Below, piece after piece: positions 1 through 8,075 of a stretch of 64,000 bases of DNA. Origin of the DNA: an uncultured Eubacteriales bacterium. GTDB taxonomy: Bacteria > Bacillota > Clostridia > Oscillospirales > Acutalibacteraceae. The notes below the pieces were generated by a model that saw only the letters and a program-made list of their open reading frames with translations, ran no database searches and was not told the origin of the DNA. The stretch covers positions 107,253-171,252 of the forward strand of contig CAKVEP010000002.1 in NCBI GenBank assembly GCA_934729465.1. The letters are read 5' to 3'. The translations under genes were made by a program, and so were the position numbers. Every line of letters begins with the position of its first letter. The stretch's first letter is position 1.

Positions 1-1262
1 ATTTCGGTTAAATCTTTAAGAATAAGAGTGTCTCCGTCAATCCAGATTATTTTATCTAAATTTGGAAAAAGGTCGGATAACATTAATCTGTAATACGACG
101 ATGTTGTTATACGTGAATCTGTGTAAGCTGAGCTAAACTTATCTTGCATGTCGATTAAGTTTATACTGCAATTATCATATTTATCTTGCAAAGACTTTAA
201 GATTTTTTTGCTTTCCTCGCTTAAATTTGGCGTATGCATGATATAAAAGTCATAATTTGCTTTGTAGTTTGAATTTTCCATTGCAGACGTAATTGAAACT
301 ACAGTTGGATAAACGTAATTTTCGTCTAAAGCCATGGCTATCGGAACGTTGTGAGTTGCTTTTTGTTTAGCGAACATTTTATCTATATTAATATCGTCCA
401 ATTTATACAGATATAAATATTTGTCTGAACAATTCCCTTCAACATGTGATTCTTTAATTTTTTCCGTTGGGTTTAAAGGAAGTCCGAATGGAGTTTCGCA
501 TAAATTTAGCGGACAAAAATCTCCATTTTTAATATCGTAATTTTCCAAAGTCCAAGGATAATTGGTTACGAGTAAATATTTAGAACCACTTTCTTTAAAA
601 TTTTTAAGAGCTTTTTTAGCGTTCTTTTGAGATAAATGTTGTAAGCAATCTCTGCAAATAATCAAATCAACTTGAGGGATTTCGTCTGAAGTAATGTCAA
701 TAACTTTAAACGAGGTGTTTTCATCTTTGTAATTTTTGTTATTTGCTCTAACTATTTTAGGGACGATATCTCCGCCGATATATTTTATACCGTTTTTCTC
801 TACAGTTTTCATCCAATTGTAGTCTCCGCAAGGAGCGTCTAGTACTGACTTAATATTATATTTTTCAAATAATTTCGGTAAGCTTTCACGAACACTTTCT
901 GTAGATTCTATTTGAGAACCCGGACCAGATTTTGATTCATCGCTTCCCCAGAAGTTGGAATCATAAATTTTTTCAAAAACGTCTTCTTTGTTTGATGCGT
1001 TGTCGAGCATAGTATAATTACTGCACACTTTGTCAGAATATTTACGTTCTCTTGCAATTCTTAATCGATAGTTTATTTCTGCCTTAATGTTTTCCTCATA
1101 ATTTTTCAGCTCGGGATTTTCAGAGTAAATGTCCTGTAACAATGAATTTACCTTTTCGGTATTGGTAGCTGCAAAACAAGTTGACGGGATTGTCAAAAAA
1201 GATGACGCAGCTAAAATTCCACATAGAGATTTTGTTGCTAATAGTTTGATTTTGTTATTCAT
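1..1262 (-). CDS. Secreted SAM methyltransferase-GT8 glycosyltransferase fusion (3' end beyond window)
   Basis: The reading frame starts at ATG 1262 and is still open at the left edge (420 codons visible). Residues 1-31 form a clear signal peptide (MNNK start, hydrophobic core, cleavage near TCFA). Residues about 90-290 hold a class I methyltransferase: DAPCGDYNWM at 142-151 is the SAM-binding motif I, followed by GGDIVP and ICRDCLQHL. From about residue 305 a GT8 glycosyltransferase begins (VPIAMALDENY, then SSYYRL and IWIDGDTLIL, where DGD is the metal/nucleotide-sugar DXD motif). Both enzyme halves keep their key motifs. A signal peptide on an enzyme that needs SAM and a nucleotide sugar is unusual, because neither is expected outside the cell. 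A ribosome site (AAGGAGGGAG) lies upstream, somewhat far from the ATG. Fusion and signal peptide are seen directly; the substrate is unknown. Confidence 0.85.
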   Translation of the reverse strand, partial: MNNKIKLLATKSLCGILAASSFLTIPSTCFAATNTEKVNSLLQDIYSENPELKNYEENIKAEINYRLRIARERKYSDKVCSNYTMLDNASNKEDVFEKIYDSNFWGSDESKSGPGSQIESTESVRESLPKLFEKYNIKSVLDAPCGDYNWMKTVEKNGIKYIGGDIVPKIVRANNKNYKDENTSFKVIDITSDEIPQVDLIICRDCLQHLSQKNAKKALKNFKESGSKYLLVTNYPWTLENYDIKNGDFCPLNLCETPFGLPLNPTEKIKESHVEGNCSDKYLYLYKLDDINIDKMFAKQKATHNVPIAMALDENYVYPTVVSITSAMENSNYKANYDFYIMHTPNLSEESKKILKSLQDKYDNCSINLIDMQDKFSSAYTDSRITTSSYYRLMLSDLFPNLDKIIWIDGDTLILKDLTE

Positions 1263-1660
1263 AGATGGATAAACTCCCTCCTTAAATCATTCAATATACA
1301 ACGTTGCAAGGCAAATTATAACAAAAATAGTGTTTATTTGCAATAGAGAAAATTTTAGAAAGTTTAATGAAAATATAAGCTTATTTATCGTAATTTGCAA
1401 TATAAATTATAAATTAACTATTATATAATTGTATTTTATTAAAAAATTTACTTTCTAACTTTGATTTGATTATTATATCTATGTTGCACGTTGTTTTAGA
1501 TTAATTTACTAATTAGTGACAATATTGTATATAAATATGAGAAACAGTAAATAATACTTTTAAAACTTGGCAATCTTTTTATATTTTTAAATTTTAATTA
1601 TTTTTCCTTTTATTTGCTTTTTGATATAATTTATGTCAAACTAATTAACGGAGTGTTGCT
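1263..1660. other. AT-rich divergent intergenic region
   Basis: No gene is visible. It separates the leftward secreted enzyme gene from the rightward uridine-kinase-like gene, so it should hold both promoters. The sequence is extremely AT-rich; no operator-like repeat stands out. Confidence 0.5.
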
Positions 1661-2254
1661 ATGAAAAAGTTTAGAAATTTAATTAATTCAGACTTGTTTG
1701 AACAAATTTGTAAATTACATGATGAATCTCATACGTTAATAATTGGCATTGATGGATTAGGAGGCTCAGGAAAGACAACGATTTCAAATCAATTAACTAA
1801 ATATTTTAAAAAAAATACTATAATTTTGCATATAGATGATTTTATTTTCCCTAAATCAGTTCGATATAATAATAAATTTGTTCCATGGGAATGTTATTAT
1901 AATTTACAATGGAGATATGATTACTTAATAGATGAAATTATTAACCCTATTAAGAAAAATTGTTACTTTCATAAAGAGGTCAAAATGTATGACAAGGACA
2001 GTGATTCTTATTATTTCAAAGAAATTATTGTTCCTGTAGGAAGTGTTGTTGTTATAGAGGGAATATTTTATTATATAATATATTTAGATGTTACAGAGGA
2101 AACAAGGCTTAATAGAATAATTAATCGTGATACATATATTGGTAACGAGCAGCAAATACGGAATAAATATATGAATAGATATTTACCAACAGAACATTAT
2201 TATGTATGCAGATATAATCCAATACAAAATGCCGATTATGTGATTAAGGAATAG
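1661..2254 (+). CDS. Uridine kinase-like P-loop NTPase
   Basis: This 197-residue protein has a Walker A motif near residue 30 (GIDGLGGSGKTT) and a following IDDF segment, as in uridine/phosphoribulokinase-like proteins that phosphorylate nucleosides or related small molecules in the cytosol. The later stretch VVVIEGIF resembles the strand that ends in the catalytic site of the uridine kinase family, and LNRIINRD resembles its lid region. Length is close to that of the family. A GGAG ribosome site sits 9 bases before the ATG. It is followed by a rho-independent terminator, so it is probably transcribed alone. The exact substrate cannot be told; a kinase for another small molecule is possible. 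Confidence 0.7.
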   Translation: MKKFRNLINSDLFEQICKLHDESHTLIIGIDGLGGSGKTTISNQLTKYFKKNTIILHIDDFIFPKSVRYNNKFVPWECYYNLQWRYDYLIDEIINPIKKNCYFHKEVKMYDKDSDSYYFKEIIVPVGSVVVIEGIFYYIIYLDVTEETRLNRIINRDTYIGNEQQIRNKYMNRYLPTEHYYVCRYNPIQNADYVIKE

Positions 2255-2257
2255 TAT

Positions 2258-2310
2258 GAAGCACCATGTTAAAATTAATAATTAAATACGAATTAAACGG
2301 ACTATAAAAC
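2258..2310 (+). repeat. Relic of the 3' end of a DUF1703-type ATPase gene
   Basis: Just after the kinase stop codon the sequence matches, with gaps, the last codons and trailer of the DUF1703 genes at 4991-5406 and 32961-34526 (the CATGTTAAAATT segment followed by a short spacer and the same terminator). Only some 50 bases of the gene remain. This shows that a third copy of that gene once stood here. Confidence 0.6.
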
Positions 2311-2345
2311 AGCCGGTAAGCTGTGATATAATCCGTTTTTATTTT
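2295..2345 (+). terminator. Rho-independent terminator, copy 1 of a repeated element
   Basis: An imperfect palindrome (arm starting AAACGGACTATAAAACAG, returning arm ending AATCCGTTTTT) with a U-rich tail. Nearly the same hairpin follows the DUF1703 relic at 5420 and the intact DUF1703 gene near 32902. Confidence 0.8.
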
Positions 2346-2726
2346 TTGCAAAGACTTATTTAAATTTATTAAATGTTAAATCTATACTCTAACAATTTCT
2401 AAATCATTTTTACAAGGCAATGAATTTTTCTCAAATTTACAATTTTTTGAAACCGTTATTTTTTTAAATCGCTACAGTTTTTAAAATTATTAACACTGTA
2501 TATATTATATAAAATTATTTATAAAGTAAAGCGATATTTATTCGCATATGTAGATTTGGAATATATCATTATTAAAATAATTAGTAGTAAAATGGAAAAT
2601 ATGGATAGTCTTAAAAATGGTTTTATGTATTTATATCACATAAAATTTGATGCTGATATCTTTGGTGGCACGTTCAGCTACATATAAATATGACATGTAT
2701 ATAATAATTATGCCTTATAATGAAGT

Positions 2727-2769
2727 ACCTCTTTATGCTCAATTTGCATAATCTATTTAATAAAGAGGT
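2727..2769 (+). promoter_or_regulatory. Hairpin that sequesters the ribosome site of the GT2 gene
   Basis: ACCTCTTTAT at 2727-2736 is perfectly complementary to ATAAAGAGGT at 2760-2769, and the second arm contains the AGAGG ribosome site of the gene starting at 2776. The 23-base loop contains a smaller ATGC/GCAT stem. In mRNA this would hide the ribosome site, a layout used by RNA thermometers and other translational switches. The pairing is seen; the regulation is inferred. Confidence 0.55.
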
Positions 2770-2775
2770 GATTAA

Positions 2776-4044
2776 ATGAAAACAAAATTTCTTGTTTCAA
2801 TTTTTTTAAGTACATTATGGTTAATAATTTCATTAAGTTTAGCAATTAGTTGGGCTCAGGAAATTTCTTATTTTTTACCGATATTTTATATTTGGTGGAC
2901 GATTATAGGAGTTGCTTTGCTTCCGGGATTTTTAATGAGTTGTATGTTTTTTTCTAATTTATTAAATGGAAAACTAAAATCTTATCACGACACTTGTGAA
3001 GACACTACAATTATTATGTGTGCTCGAAACGAGGGAGGAAGTATATCAAAAGCAATTGAATGTATCCTTCAACAAAAATATTTAGGTAATATACGCCTTA
3101 TAATTATTGATAACGTTTCGACAGACAACACAAAACAAGAAATATTTAAGATGAAAAAATTTCTCACTTCAAAATGTTCGTTAGAATACGTTATATGTGA
3201 TAAACTTGGCAAATGGAATGCACTTAATTTAGGACTTTCGATGGTTAAAACTCCTCATTTTTTGACAGTAGATGCCGACACATTCCTAACTCAAACAGCA
3301 GTACAAAAAATTATGAATAGTATTACATTTCATAATAGTGCTTGTACAGCAGGAAACTTGTTCGTAAAAAATTCTAAAACTTCTTTAATGTCTAAAATGC
3401 AACATTATGATTATCTTCTCAGTATTGCGGCAGTCAAACGTTTTCAAGGAAGTTATAATTCCACTCTGGTAGCCCAAGGCTCTTTTAGTGCTTACGACAC
3501 TAAAGTTATTAAAGAATTAGGGGGATGGAAAGACTTTATGGGAGAAGATATCGTTCTTACATATGAAATACTTGAAAAGAATTTGTCTTCTACTTATGAA
3601 TCACAGGCAATAGCTTATACTTTAGTGCCCGAAGAGCTTAACAGCTTTTATAATCAACGTAAGCGTTGGGCAATTGGTATGCTTGAAGGACTTTTTTTTG
3701 CTCCTCCATGGAAACAGGGAACTGTATATTCTAAATACTTCACATTTACAAATCTATCTGTACTTTATCTTGATTTTGCATTTTTATTCGGATTTATTCC
3801 AGGAATTGTACTTGCTTTTTGTGGATGTTTTTATTTTGCAGGCTTTCTTACTTTAATAAATTTTATCAACTTTATTTTGATTTTTACTAGTTTTTATATA
3901 TATCAAAAGGGGACGGGAGCTTATTTTGAAAATGATATTTTAGGTTTTATATTTTTTCTGTTGTTTTTTCAGTTTATTCAAAGTACAGCATCATTACACG
4001 GCTATATAGTATGGCTGATGCATAAAAAGGAGCAATGGAAATGA
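2776..4044 (+). CDS. Membrane GT2 polysaccharide synthase, PgaC/IcaA-like
   Basis: This 422-residue processive family 2 glycosyltransferase probably polymerises an exopolysaccharide such as poly-beta-1,6-N-acetylglucosamine at the membrane. Two N-terminal membrane segments (about 5-65) precede the catalytic domain: TIIMCARNE, the substrate-binding VDADTF, GEDIVLTYE with the catalytic acid, and QRKRW, the QxxRW motif of processive synthases. Three or more membrane segments follow from about residue 315. The last 10 bases overlap the deacetylase gene, so the two are co-translated. The combination matches the pgaC/pgaB or icaA/icaB pairing, but no homologues of the other pga/ica genes are present here. 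The polymer identity is inferred. Confidence 0.85.
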   Translation: MKTKFLVSIFLSTLWLIISLSLAISWAQEISYFLPIFYIWWTIIGVALLPGFLMSCMFFSNLLNGKLKSYHDTCEDTTIIMCARNEGGSISKAIECILQQKYLGNIRLIIIDNVSTDNTKQEIFKMKKFLTSKCSLEYVICDKLGKWNALNLGLSMVKTPHFLTVDADTFLTQTAVQKIMNSITFHNSACTAGNLFVKNSKTSLMSKMQHYDYLLSIAAVKRFQGSYNSTLVAQGSFSAYDTKVIKELGGWKDFMGEDIVLTYEILEKNLSSTYESQAIAYTLVPEELNSFYNQRKRWAIGMLEGLFFAPPWKQGTVYSKYFTFTNLSVLYLDFAFLFGFIPGIVLAFCGCFYFAGFLTLINFINFILIFTSFYIYQKGTGAYFENDILGFIFFLLFFQFIQSTASLHGYIVWLMHKKEQWK

Positions 4045-4736
4045 AAAGAAAGAATTTAATTTTTTGGATTTTTGTTTTGTTTGTAATATCAGTTATTTCA
4101 TGGGGACTGTTTGTGAAGTCCCATCGACGACTCAAGCGTTACATAACACCATTTCAAATTGACGTATCTAAACCTGTAGTAGCATTGACCTTCGATGATG
4201 GACCAAATCCTAGATATACGCCTGAGATTTTAGATTTACTTTATAATGAACAAATTAATGCTACATTTTTTATTGTAGGGAAAAATTTTAAAGGGAATGA
4301 ATTGATTATTAAAGAAATGATGTCTAGTGGACATGAAATAGAAAATCATACTTTTTCACATCCTGACTTAACTAATTTAGATAAGTATGATATAGAATCA
4401 GAAGTGTCACAAGTGGAAAAAGAGATCAAAAAAATTCTACCAAATTACTCTATGAGTTATATGCGCCCTCCTTATGGAAGATATACAGAGGAAATTCAAT
4501 CCGTAATTTCTCACCCTATCATGTTATGGACATTAGACAGTAACGATTGGCAAAAAATTTCCTCAAATGATATATATAATAATGTAATTAATAATGTAAA
4601 AGATGGCGACATTATTGTTTTTCATGATAATAACCAAGCAACTTTAGATGCATTGAAATCTATAATTAGTAAATTAAAAGATGAGCAATATCAATTCGTT
4701 ACAATATCTCAATTACATAATTATAAAAACAATTAA
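4035..4736 (+). CDS. Membrane-anchored CE4 polysaccharide deacetylase
   Basis: This 233-residue protein has one N-terminal membrane anchor (about 5-27) and a NodB-type CE4 deacetylase domain outside the membrane. The family motifs are all present: TFDDGPN (motif 1, catalytic and metal Asp), HTFSHPDL (motif 2, metal His pair), RPPYGRY (motif 3), DSNDWQ (motif 4) and IIVFHDN (motif 5). It should remove acetyl groups from N-acetylated sugars on the product of the upstream GT2 enzyme, as PgaB/IcaB do. Its start lies inside the GT2 gene. A peptidoglycan deacetylase role is possible, but the coupling to the synthase argues for exopolysaccharide. Confidence 0.88.
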   Translation: MEMKRKNLIFWIFVLFVISVISWGLFVKSHRRLKRYITPFQIDVSKPVVALTFDDGPNPRYTPEILDLLYNEQINATFFIVGKNFKGNELIIKEMMSSGHEIENHTFSHPDLTNLDKYDIESEVSQVEKEIKKILPNYSMSYMRPPYGRYTEEIQSVISHPIMLWTLDSNDWQKISSNDIYNNVINNVKDGDIIVFHDNNQATLDALKSIISKLKDEQYQFVTISQLHNYKNN

Positions 4737-4990
4737 TTTGTAAATTATAGTTTCAATTTAAACTACCATATAATTATTAATATTATGATAAATTAGTGAT
4801 TTTTAAGCGTATAATCAAATTTCAATCGAAGCTCTTTGTTAGAAGTAATGAGAGTTTTATTGTGCCTTGCGATAGCTTAAAAAGGAGTTTGTGCTATTCG
4901 TTATACAATAACATAAAAAAATTAAAGTACAATATATTAAAATTCAGTTGACATTATATTATAATTTGGATAAAATACAAAAGAGAAAAT

Positions 4991-5406
4991 ATGAAATCAA
5001 ATGAGATTCTGAAAGATACACTCCGCAAGGACACAAAAACAATGGAAGAGTTAATTAAAGAAGCGCACAATATTAATATTCCAGTTATAAAGTACAACGA
5101 TGAAAATTCATTTGCTTGTATAATCACGTTTGTGTGTACTTAAGTGCCAGAACGAAATATAAAATTGTGCGTGAAATGCCAGCTGGAATCGGATTTGCGG
5201 ACTTCATTTTCTATCCAAACGATAAAAATAAACCGGCGTTCATCATTGAACTGAAAAAAGACTCCACTCCCGATGAAGCTTTAAAGCAAATTAAGGAAAA
5301 ACGCTATCCTTTAGCTTTAAAAGATTATACAGGACAAAAGCTTGCAGTCGGCATTACTTATAATAGTAAGCAAAAACAACATCATGTTAAAATTGAGGAA
5401 ATTTAA
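4991..5406 (+). pseudogene. 5'-truncated, frameshifted DUF1703-type nuclease fragment
   Basis: The two pieces (4991-5140 and 5116-5406, in different frames) align with the last third of the intact gene at 32961-34526. The first carries the region before the nuclease fold and ends early; the second carries the PD-(D/E)XK-like core (GIGFADFIFYPN, FIIELKK). Against the intact gene there is a 2-base insertion near 5135 that shifts the frame. The whole N-terminal ATPase domain is gone. The C-terminal half is otherwise over 90 percent identical to the intact copy, so the loss looks recent. Confidence 0.85.
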
Positions 5407-5419
5407 TCTCAATACAAAT

Positions 5420-5468
5420 AAAACGGACTATAAAACAGCCTGAAAACTGTAATATAATCCGTTTTTTA
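5420..5468 (+). terminator. Rho-independent terminator, copy 2 of a repeated element
   Basis: Same hairpin as at 2295: AAACGGACTATAAAACAG on one arm and AATATAATCCG on the other, then a run of T. It follows the DUF1703 relic directly. Confidence 0.8.
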
Positions 5469-5517
5469 TTTTATTTGAAAAATTAGAAAGTAAGTTCAAA
5501 TTGTATAATTGTTAAAT

Positions 5518-6303
5518 TCAGTCTGAATATCTTATTACATAAATTGAAGAAGAGTTTTTAAGCAATACACCACTGTCTAATTTGTCCTGAGAATATTTTT
5601 TTAAAATATCTTGTTTTGTTTTAACTACATTGTCAATTAATATATTATCAACATAAAATTGTATGTCATAAGTCGACGATTGGCCATCATTTTTTAGTGC
5701 TTTAATTTCAACTGTATGAGATTCTCTTTTTGTAAATCTATGAGAATCTGGATTATTAAAATCAATATTCAAATTTTTGCAAACTTTTTTCACTGTTTTG
5801 ATAGACGAAATATTTTCATCATCTATCTCAAATTCAAAGGATATATTATTATTTGCTTTCCATATAATTGACATTGCCTTAGATATTGCTAAATGTGCAT
5901 ATCCATTTCCTCGAAAATTTTTCCCTATCCAGTAAGATACACTTAATTGATTCTCGTTGTTACTTTTTCCAATCAATATCTGACCTACAACATCATTACT
6001 AGGATTTTTAATCGTTAGACTAAATTCATTTTGACTTGTAGTCAAAAGTTCATCAATATCAGCTACCTCTGCTCCGTATCCCAAATAACGAGTAAATTCT
6101 TTTCCTTCGCCAACAATCATATTTTTTAATATTTCTTTATCTTTTTCATTTGTTTTACTAATAACAATATTCTCTGAATCTTTTTCTTCAAAATAACATG
6201 AATACTCTTCGTATAAAGACAAAGCTCGACAATTTCCAAATTGAAAACTGCTTAAAAGCATTCCACAACATATAAAAGGCATAATTATATTTTTTATTCT
6301 CAT
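5518..6303 (-). CDS. Secreted GNAT-family acetyltransferase-like protein
   Basis: This 261-residue protein starts with a signal peptide (MRIKNIIMPF, cleavage near NCRA). Residues about 45-170 look like a GNAT N-acetyltransferase: VVGQILIG forms the central strand, SVSYWIGKNFRGNGYA is motif A with the acetyl-CoA pyrophosphate-binding RGNGYA loop, and the ENISSIK region corresponds to motif B. About 80 C-terminal residues are unassigned. GNAT enzymes normally work in the cytosol with acetyl-CoA, so secretion is odd and parallels the secreted methyltransferase-GT8 gene at the left edge. An AAGGAGT ribosome site lies upstream. Catalytic activity is inferred from motif A only. Confidence 0.7.
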   Translation of the reverse strand: MRIKNIIMPFICCGMLLSSFQFGNCRALSLYEEYSCYFEEKDSENIVISKTNEKDKEILKNMIVGEGKEFTRYLGYGAEVADIDELLTTSQNEFSLTIKNPSNDVVGQILIGKSNNENQLSVSYWIGKNFRGNGYAHLAISKAMSIIWKANNNISFEFEIDDENISSIKTVKKVCKNLNIDFNNPDSHRFTKRESHTVEIKALKNDGQSSTYDIQFYVDNILIDNVVKTKQDILKKYSQDKLDSGVLLKNSSSIYVIRYSD

Positions 6304-6419
6304 TTTTGGACTCCTTTGTTAATATAACTTCAATTTAATTTTAACATATAACGTACTTAAAATCAACATATTTGGAAAACAGTCATAAGCAAAAAATAAG
6401 CCTTGTATTATAGAGTAGT
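6304..6419. other. Spacer between the GNAT gene and the IS110 relic
   Basis: AT-rich sequence, probably holding the promoter of the leftward GNAT gene. The exact left boundary of the IS110 relic is not visible. Confidence 0.4.
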
Positions 6420-6424
6420 AGTTT

Positions 6425-6640
6425 TTATAGCTCCTCTTCAAGAGCTGTGCTTACACTGTTTAGAATGATGTGGATTGATTAAAACCAGCTATCGTACGAC
6501 GATTCGAGATGGGTTCCAACCAAGCTCTTTGAAATATTGTTAATCAGTTAGATACCGCCCGACGGTTTATTTAGAACAGGGTTACGAGAGCAAAGTATCC
6601 TGTGGACCCTAAGCAGCATCGAACTATACTTTGGGGGTAT
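6425..6640 (+). ncRNA. Putative IS110 bridge RNA region
   Basis: In IS110-subgroup elements the non-coding left end upstream of the transposase makes the bridge RNA that pairs with donor and target DNA. This region has the right position, size and composition and several short potential stems, for example AGCTC...GAGCT near 6430. I did not fold it, so loops and guide sequences are unassigned. Confidence 0.4.
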
Positions 6641-6644
6641 TATA

Positions 6645-6772
6645 ATGATTTGTGTTGGAATTGATGTGGCAAAGGATAAGCATGACTGTTTCATAATTAA
6701 TTCAGAAGGGGAAGTTCTTGCAGAAGTTTTTACCATTTCTAACAACCGAGATGGCTTTGAAACTTTACTGCT
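6645..6772 (+). pseudogene. IS110 transposase N-terminal fragment
   Basis: From ATG 6645 the translation has the RuvC-like (DEDD) first motif GIDVAKDKHDC, followed by a beta strand and the NNRDGFETLL segment typical of IS110 transposase N-termini. After that the frame runs into unrelated sequence and stops near 6825. A complete transposase is about 400 residues, so roughly 90 percent is missing. Confidence 0.75.
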
Positions 6773-6790
6773 TATTAGGAAAAGAGTTTT

Positions 6791-7009
6791 ATGTTGCCGC
6801 AGCAGTACAGCATAATGAAGAATTTTTACTCTTTAATATCAATAAGAAATGCCGTGGAATCGACAGAATATGATTACATTCTTCTTTGCGGTATGCAAAT
6901 AAAAGCAGCAATAGATGAAATATTGAAAAATCCTCTAAAAATTTTAAAATTATGCGATAACGACGGAACACTGGCGCGTCAGATTTATAAATCTGTTAAG
7001 TCTCTATAA
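6791..7009 (+). CDS. Unrecognised 72-residue reading frame, doubtful
   Basis: An open frame between the IS110 relic and a DUF6809 relic. The second half (ILLCGMQIKAAIDEILKNPL) has a plausible amphipathic pattern, but there is no clear ribosome site and the frame begins at the truncated IS junction. It may be the 3' part of a lost gene that belonged with the DUF6809 relic. I do not recognise a family. Confidence 0.25.
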   Translation: MLPQQYSIMKNFYSLISIRNAVESTEYDYILLCGMQIKAAIDEILKNPLKILKLCDNDGTLARQIYKSVKSL

Positions 7010-7119
7010 TTGTCGTCAACTTCTTTTAATTGCCTCATACAACTGTTCATTGCTTCCGAAATAAATAAACTTATATTTTCTTTGAAATTAGCCATTATTT
7101 TTTTCTCCATTCTTTGTAT

Positions 7120-7309
7120 AAATTCAGCACGTGTAAAATGCTCCGGAAAATTTGAGGAACTATTAAAAACGCTTAGTAGTAAGGATAAAGAATTTTTAGA
7201 AAGTTATAGAGATAAATGGTATCTTGCAGAGAGTATTGAAAGTGAGTGGCTTTATTTGCAAGGCTACAAAGATTGTATAAAACTATTAAAATTTATCGAA
7301 GCAATTTAG
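7120..7309 (+). pseudogene. DUF6809-type protein, C-terminal relic
   Basis: The last 50 or so residues (from FEELLKTL through LYLQGYKDCIKLLKF) align with the end of the intact protein at 31598-31885 (HLYKQGYIDCIKLLKI). The first part of the open frame from about 7010 does not match and has no proper start. As in copy B at 31.6 kb, this gene stands convergent to a serine recombinase gene. The family name is from memory of the YKQGYxDCIKLL pattern. Confidence 0.6.
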
Positions 7310-7313
7310 AAAT

Positions 7314-7346
7314 AAAAACCGTTGCAATTAAATACGGCGGTTTTTG
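7314..7346 (+). terminator. Rho-independent terminator after the DUF6809 relic
   Basis: AAAAACCG and CGGTTTTT arms around a loop, ending in T-rich sequence, 5 bases after the stop codon at 7309. Confidence 0.7.
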
Positions 7347-7424
7347 TTCTATAATTAACCATTTTCATTTAATTTCTTTTAAAATTTAATATGTTCAAGC
7401 GACAAACAAGCGACAAAATATAAT

Positions 7425-7473
7425 TATAGCACGGAATAAACTCTTGATTTTACTGGGTTTGTGCCGTGCTATA
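7425..7473. terminator. Inverted repeat at the broken recombinase end
   Basis: TATAGCACGG at 7425-7434 and CCGTGCTATA at 7464-7473 are perfect 10-base arms around a 29-base loop. It lies exactly where similarity to the recombinase gene ends, so it may be a terminator or part of a deletion junction. Confidence 0.45.
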
Positions 7474-7853
7474 TATTTTCCTTTTCAAAGTAAACTTCTA
7501 TGCCTTTTTCCTTCAAATTTCGGACTGTTGTCAGCGTATCCACTGTATTTCTTGTAAATCTCGATATGGACTTTGTTATGACCATGTCAATTTTTTCCCG
7601 CTCTGCAGTCGTTTAAGAGTCTTTCAAAATCTGGTCTTGCACTCTTTGTCCCTGTGTACGTTTTGTCAGAGTAAACGCCTACATATTCCAATCCGGGATG
7701 GCTTTGTATCATCTCACTATAATAACTTATTTGTGCAGAAAGCGAATGAATCATTTCATCTTTGCCGCTTGAAACTCTGGCATAGACCGCCACTCATTTT
7801 AGCTTTGGAAGTGGTAGTATTGCTTTGTCTATTAAACTTACGATTCTTCCCAT
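7466..7853 (-). pseudogene. Chimeric serine recombinase relic (copy A)
   Basis: Reading leftward from ATG 7853, the sequence matches the N-terminus of the first recombinase of copy B (MGRIVSLID, then YARVSSGKDEM). An in-frame TGA sits at codon 20 and one extra A in the run near 7586 shifts the frame. Around 7540 similarity changes to the second recombinase of copy B (NTVDTLTTVRNLKEKGIEVYF). It stops at about residue 130 of a roughly 435-530-residue protein. The switch fits a deletion by recombination between two tandem paralogous genes. Confidence 0.8.
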
Positions 7854-7920
7854 AAAAACCTCCTTTCGATTCGTATATTATCTCTGTGCACCCCAGTTAT
7901 CAAGCAATTTTTAAGGAATA

Positions 7921-8075
7921 TCAGCTAAAAATCGGATTATATTTTTTAGCTGAGAGTTCTTGAAATTTCTCATATTCTTTTTAGTTATTAGTTTCTGATT
8001 TAACAAATTTTATGCAATGTGCATTATTGCAGCATGATTTTTTTCACTTTCAAATCGCTCTTGAGATATTTTCAT
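7921..8075 (-). pseudogene. Relic of the small ORF that precedes the recombinases
   Basis: Leftward translation from ATG 8075 (MKISQERFESEKNHAA) matches the intact 51-residue protein at 28369-28524, but has an in-frame TAA after about 21 codons and a 1-base deletion further on. The end IFS is still recognisable. Confidence 0.75.

Larger units (their letters stand above)
6420..6772 (+). mobile_element. IS110-family left-end relic
   Basis: A stretch of about 225 bases without a gene, more GC-rich than its surroundings, leads into the first codons of an IS110-type transposase at 6645. This is the layout of the IS110 subgroup, where the leader encodes the bridge RNA. The element is cut off after roughly 43 transposase codons, so it cannot move by itself. 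Both end points are approximate. Confidence 0.6.
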
